From Candidatus Hungatella pullicola (lineage in GTDB: Bacteria > Bacillota > Clostridia > Lachnospirales > Lachnospiraceae), in assembly GCA_019114305.1 (NCBI GenBank), contig DXFU01000092.1:1-52239 (forward strand): 52,239 bases of DNA, written 5' to 3'. Under the pieces are notes generated by a model. That model was not told the DNA's origin and did not search any database. It saw only the letters and a program-made list of their open reading frames with translations. Below, one piece after another: positions 50,890 through 52,239 of this stretch (positions within the stretch are counted from its first letter, which is position 1; each line of letters begins with the position of its first letter). The position numbers and the translations under genes are program-made.

Positions 50890-52239
50890 TTAGATCAATA
50901 TATATTTTAATACAAACACCACAGCCAGAACATACATAAGAGCGCTGATGTGTTTTGTCTTTGCCTTTCCTGTTACCAGATTAATTACCACGTAAGATAT
51001 GACGCCCATTGCAATTCCCTCGGAAATGCTGTACATAAACGGCATTGCAATTATGGCAATATAACAGGGGATTGCTTCTGTAAGGTCATTAAAATCAATT
51101 TTAATAACGGAGGTCATCATAAGGAATCCCACTACTACCAGAGCCGGAGCTGTGGCAAAAGACGGAATAGCAAGGAAAATCGGCGATAAAAACAGCGCCA
51201 GACCAAAAAGAATGGCCGTTACCATTGCCGTCAGTCCCGTTCTTCCTCCCTCCGCAACGCCTGCAGAGCTTTCTACAAAGGTAGTGGTGGTAGAAGTACC
51301 TAAAACAGCGCCCACCGCAGTTCCCACCGCATCCGCTAAAAGAGCCCCGCGGATTCTGGGAAGCCTTCCGTTTTTATCCAGCATATCAGCCTTGGAAGCC
51401 ACACCGATCAGCGTACCCAGGGTATCAAATACATCCACAAACAAAAACGCAAACATAACAACAAGGAAATCCAATGAGAACACTCTTGAAAAATTCAGGT
51501 GCATAAAAGTAGAGGCCATGCTCTTAATTCCAAATCCGGAAGACAAATCCGGAAATACGCTGTACATTCCAAGCTCTGAGTCAGGCTGATAAAGACCAAC
51601 AAACTGGCAGATCATTCCAAGAATCCATGTAATAAGAATTCCCCATAAAATATTGCCCTTTACATTTTTTACAACCAGAACCGCCGTAATCAAAATTCCA
51701 ATTAAGGCCAGCACAACCGTAATTCCCACAGAACGAAAAGTACCATCTTTTATAGCTCCGCTGAAGGAATAAACTGTCACCAAGGTGGAACTGTCCACTA
51801 CCACTTTAGCATTCTGAAGCCCTATAAAAGCAATAAACAAACCGATTCCTACCGATACCGCATGTTTCAGATTCATAGGTATTGCATTAAAAATAGCCTC
51901 TCTCACATTCGTCAGAGACAGCAGAATAAATACAAGTCCTTCAACAAATACTGCTGCCAAAGCCATTTCCCATGTATACCCCATGCCGATTACCACAGTA
52001 TAGGCAAAATAAGCGTTTAATCCCATACCAGGCGCCAAAGCAAAAGGATAATTAGCAAAAAATGCCATCATTAAAGTACCGACCATGGCAGCGAGAGCCG
52101 TAGCGGTAAACACCGCCCCGCTGTCCATACCCGCCCCGGTTTCTCCCAGAATGCTGGGATTCACTGCCAGAATATAGGCCATTGTCATAAAAGTCGTGAT
52201 ACCTGCCATTACCTCTGTCTTTACATCTGTATGATTTTC
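50890..52239 (-). CDS. AzgA-type adenine/guanine/hypoxanthine permease (N-terminus beyond window)
   Basis: At least 449 residues are present. The frame continues to the window edge as ENHTDVKTEVMAGITTFMTM, so the true start lies outside. The family pattern includes MTMAYILAVNPSIL, GMGLNAYFAYTVV, the substrate-site region DVFDTLGTLIGVASKADML (near residue 290 of the visible part) and TSTTTTFVESSAGVAEGGRTGLTA. It is the AzgA/PbuG branch for adenine, guanine and hypoxanthine. Convergent with the xanthine permease, it belongs by function to the purine locus but has its own promoter, presumably with a regulatory leader outside the window. Confidence 0.94.
   Translation of the reverse strand, partial: ENHTDVKTEVMAGITTFMTMAYILAVNPSILGETGAGMDSGAVFTATALAAMVGTLMMAFFANYPFALAPGMGLNAYFAYTVVIGMGYTWEMALAAVFVEGLVFILLSLTNVREAIFNAIPMNLKHAVSVGIGLFIAFIGLQNAKVVVDSSTLVTVYSFSGAIKDGTFRSVGITVVLALIGILITAVLVVKNVKGNILWGILITWILGMICQFVGLYQPDSELGMYSVFPDLSSGFGIKSMASTFMHLNFSRVFSLDFLVVMFAFLFVDVFDTLGTLIGVASKADMLDKNGRLPRIRGALLADAVGTAVGAVLGTSTTTTFVESSAGVAEGGRTGLTAMVTAILFGLALFLSPIFLAIPSFATAPALVVVGFLMMTSVIKIDFNDLTEAIPCYIAIIAMPFMYSISEGIAMGVISYVVINLVTGKAKTKHISALMYVLAVVFVLKYILI

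Noticed and set aside
1-52239. CRISPR arrays, tRNA/rRNA genes, insertion sequences, prophage
   Set aside because: No regularly spaced repeats, no tRNA-like cloverleaf, no transposase or integrase frames were found.

Overview
The window looks like chromosome of a spore-forming, anaerobic Firmicute of the Lachnospiraceae (Clostridium cluster XIVa) type. This rests on AGGAGG-type ribosome binding sites, many CUT1 sugar ABC systems, YesN/YesM-like two-component regulators, Lachnospiraceae-style cell-wall-binding repeats, a BclA-like collagen protein, a glycine riboswitch and selenium-dependent molybdenum hydroxylase genes. I see no rRNA, tRNA, CRISPR array, insertion sequence or phage gene.

Layout. 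(1) 1-4000 is an accessory stretch: a clipped TetR-like start, a BclA-like collagen gene whose repeat frame has no start codon, an autoregulated PadR/DUF2812 pair, a cupin and a secreted cell-wall-binding protein. (2) 4050-8100 holds a GT2-TPR glycosyltransferase, an AGCS amino-acid symporter behind a single-aptamer glycine riboswitch and terminator, and a YccF-EcsC membrane pair. (3) 8230-26620 is a carbohydrate-use island: a GH42-like uncharacterised glycosidase, a YesN/YesM-type two-component system whose kinase is frameshifted in a run of eight G, a CUT1 ABC importer without ATPase, a GH43, a second CUT1 importer with its UgpC-type ATPase, a putative OB-fold lipoprotein, an AraC regulator and a divergent GH88 unsaturated uronyl hydrolase. 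(4) 26698-32700 holds small metabolic genes (TetR/dehydrogenase, EamA, CMD, aldo-keto reductase) and a gene graveyard with remnants of an OmpR-type regulator, a P-type ATPase, a DUF4405 protein, a TetR regulator and a MATE transporter.

(5) 32774-52239 is a purine-catabolism locus. The minus arm has ssnA, ygfK and a fused selenium-type xanthine dehydrogenase, then a terminator, then yqeC, yqeB, a mocA-like gene and a DUF1576 membrane protein. The plus arm starts with a YheO/DauR-like regulator and continues with ygeX, ygeY, ygeW, a carbamate kinase and a xanthine permease; an AzgA-type purine permease converges on it and runs off the window end. Together these genes suggest purine uptake, hydroxylation and deamination on molybdenum/iron-sulfur and metallo-enzymes, ring-fragment processing by lyase, peptidase-like and carbamoyltransferase enzymes, and ATP formation by carbamate kinase. 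This gene set is a known one, recently linked to anaerobic purine breakdown in gut bacteria. The less explained parts here are the DUF1576 protein, the absent FAD subunit for the dehydrogenase, and the absence of a hydantoinase-like ygeZ gene from the window.
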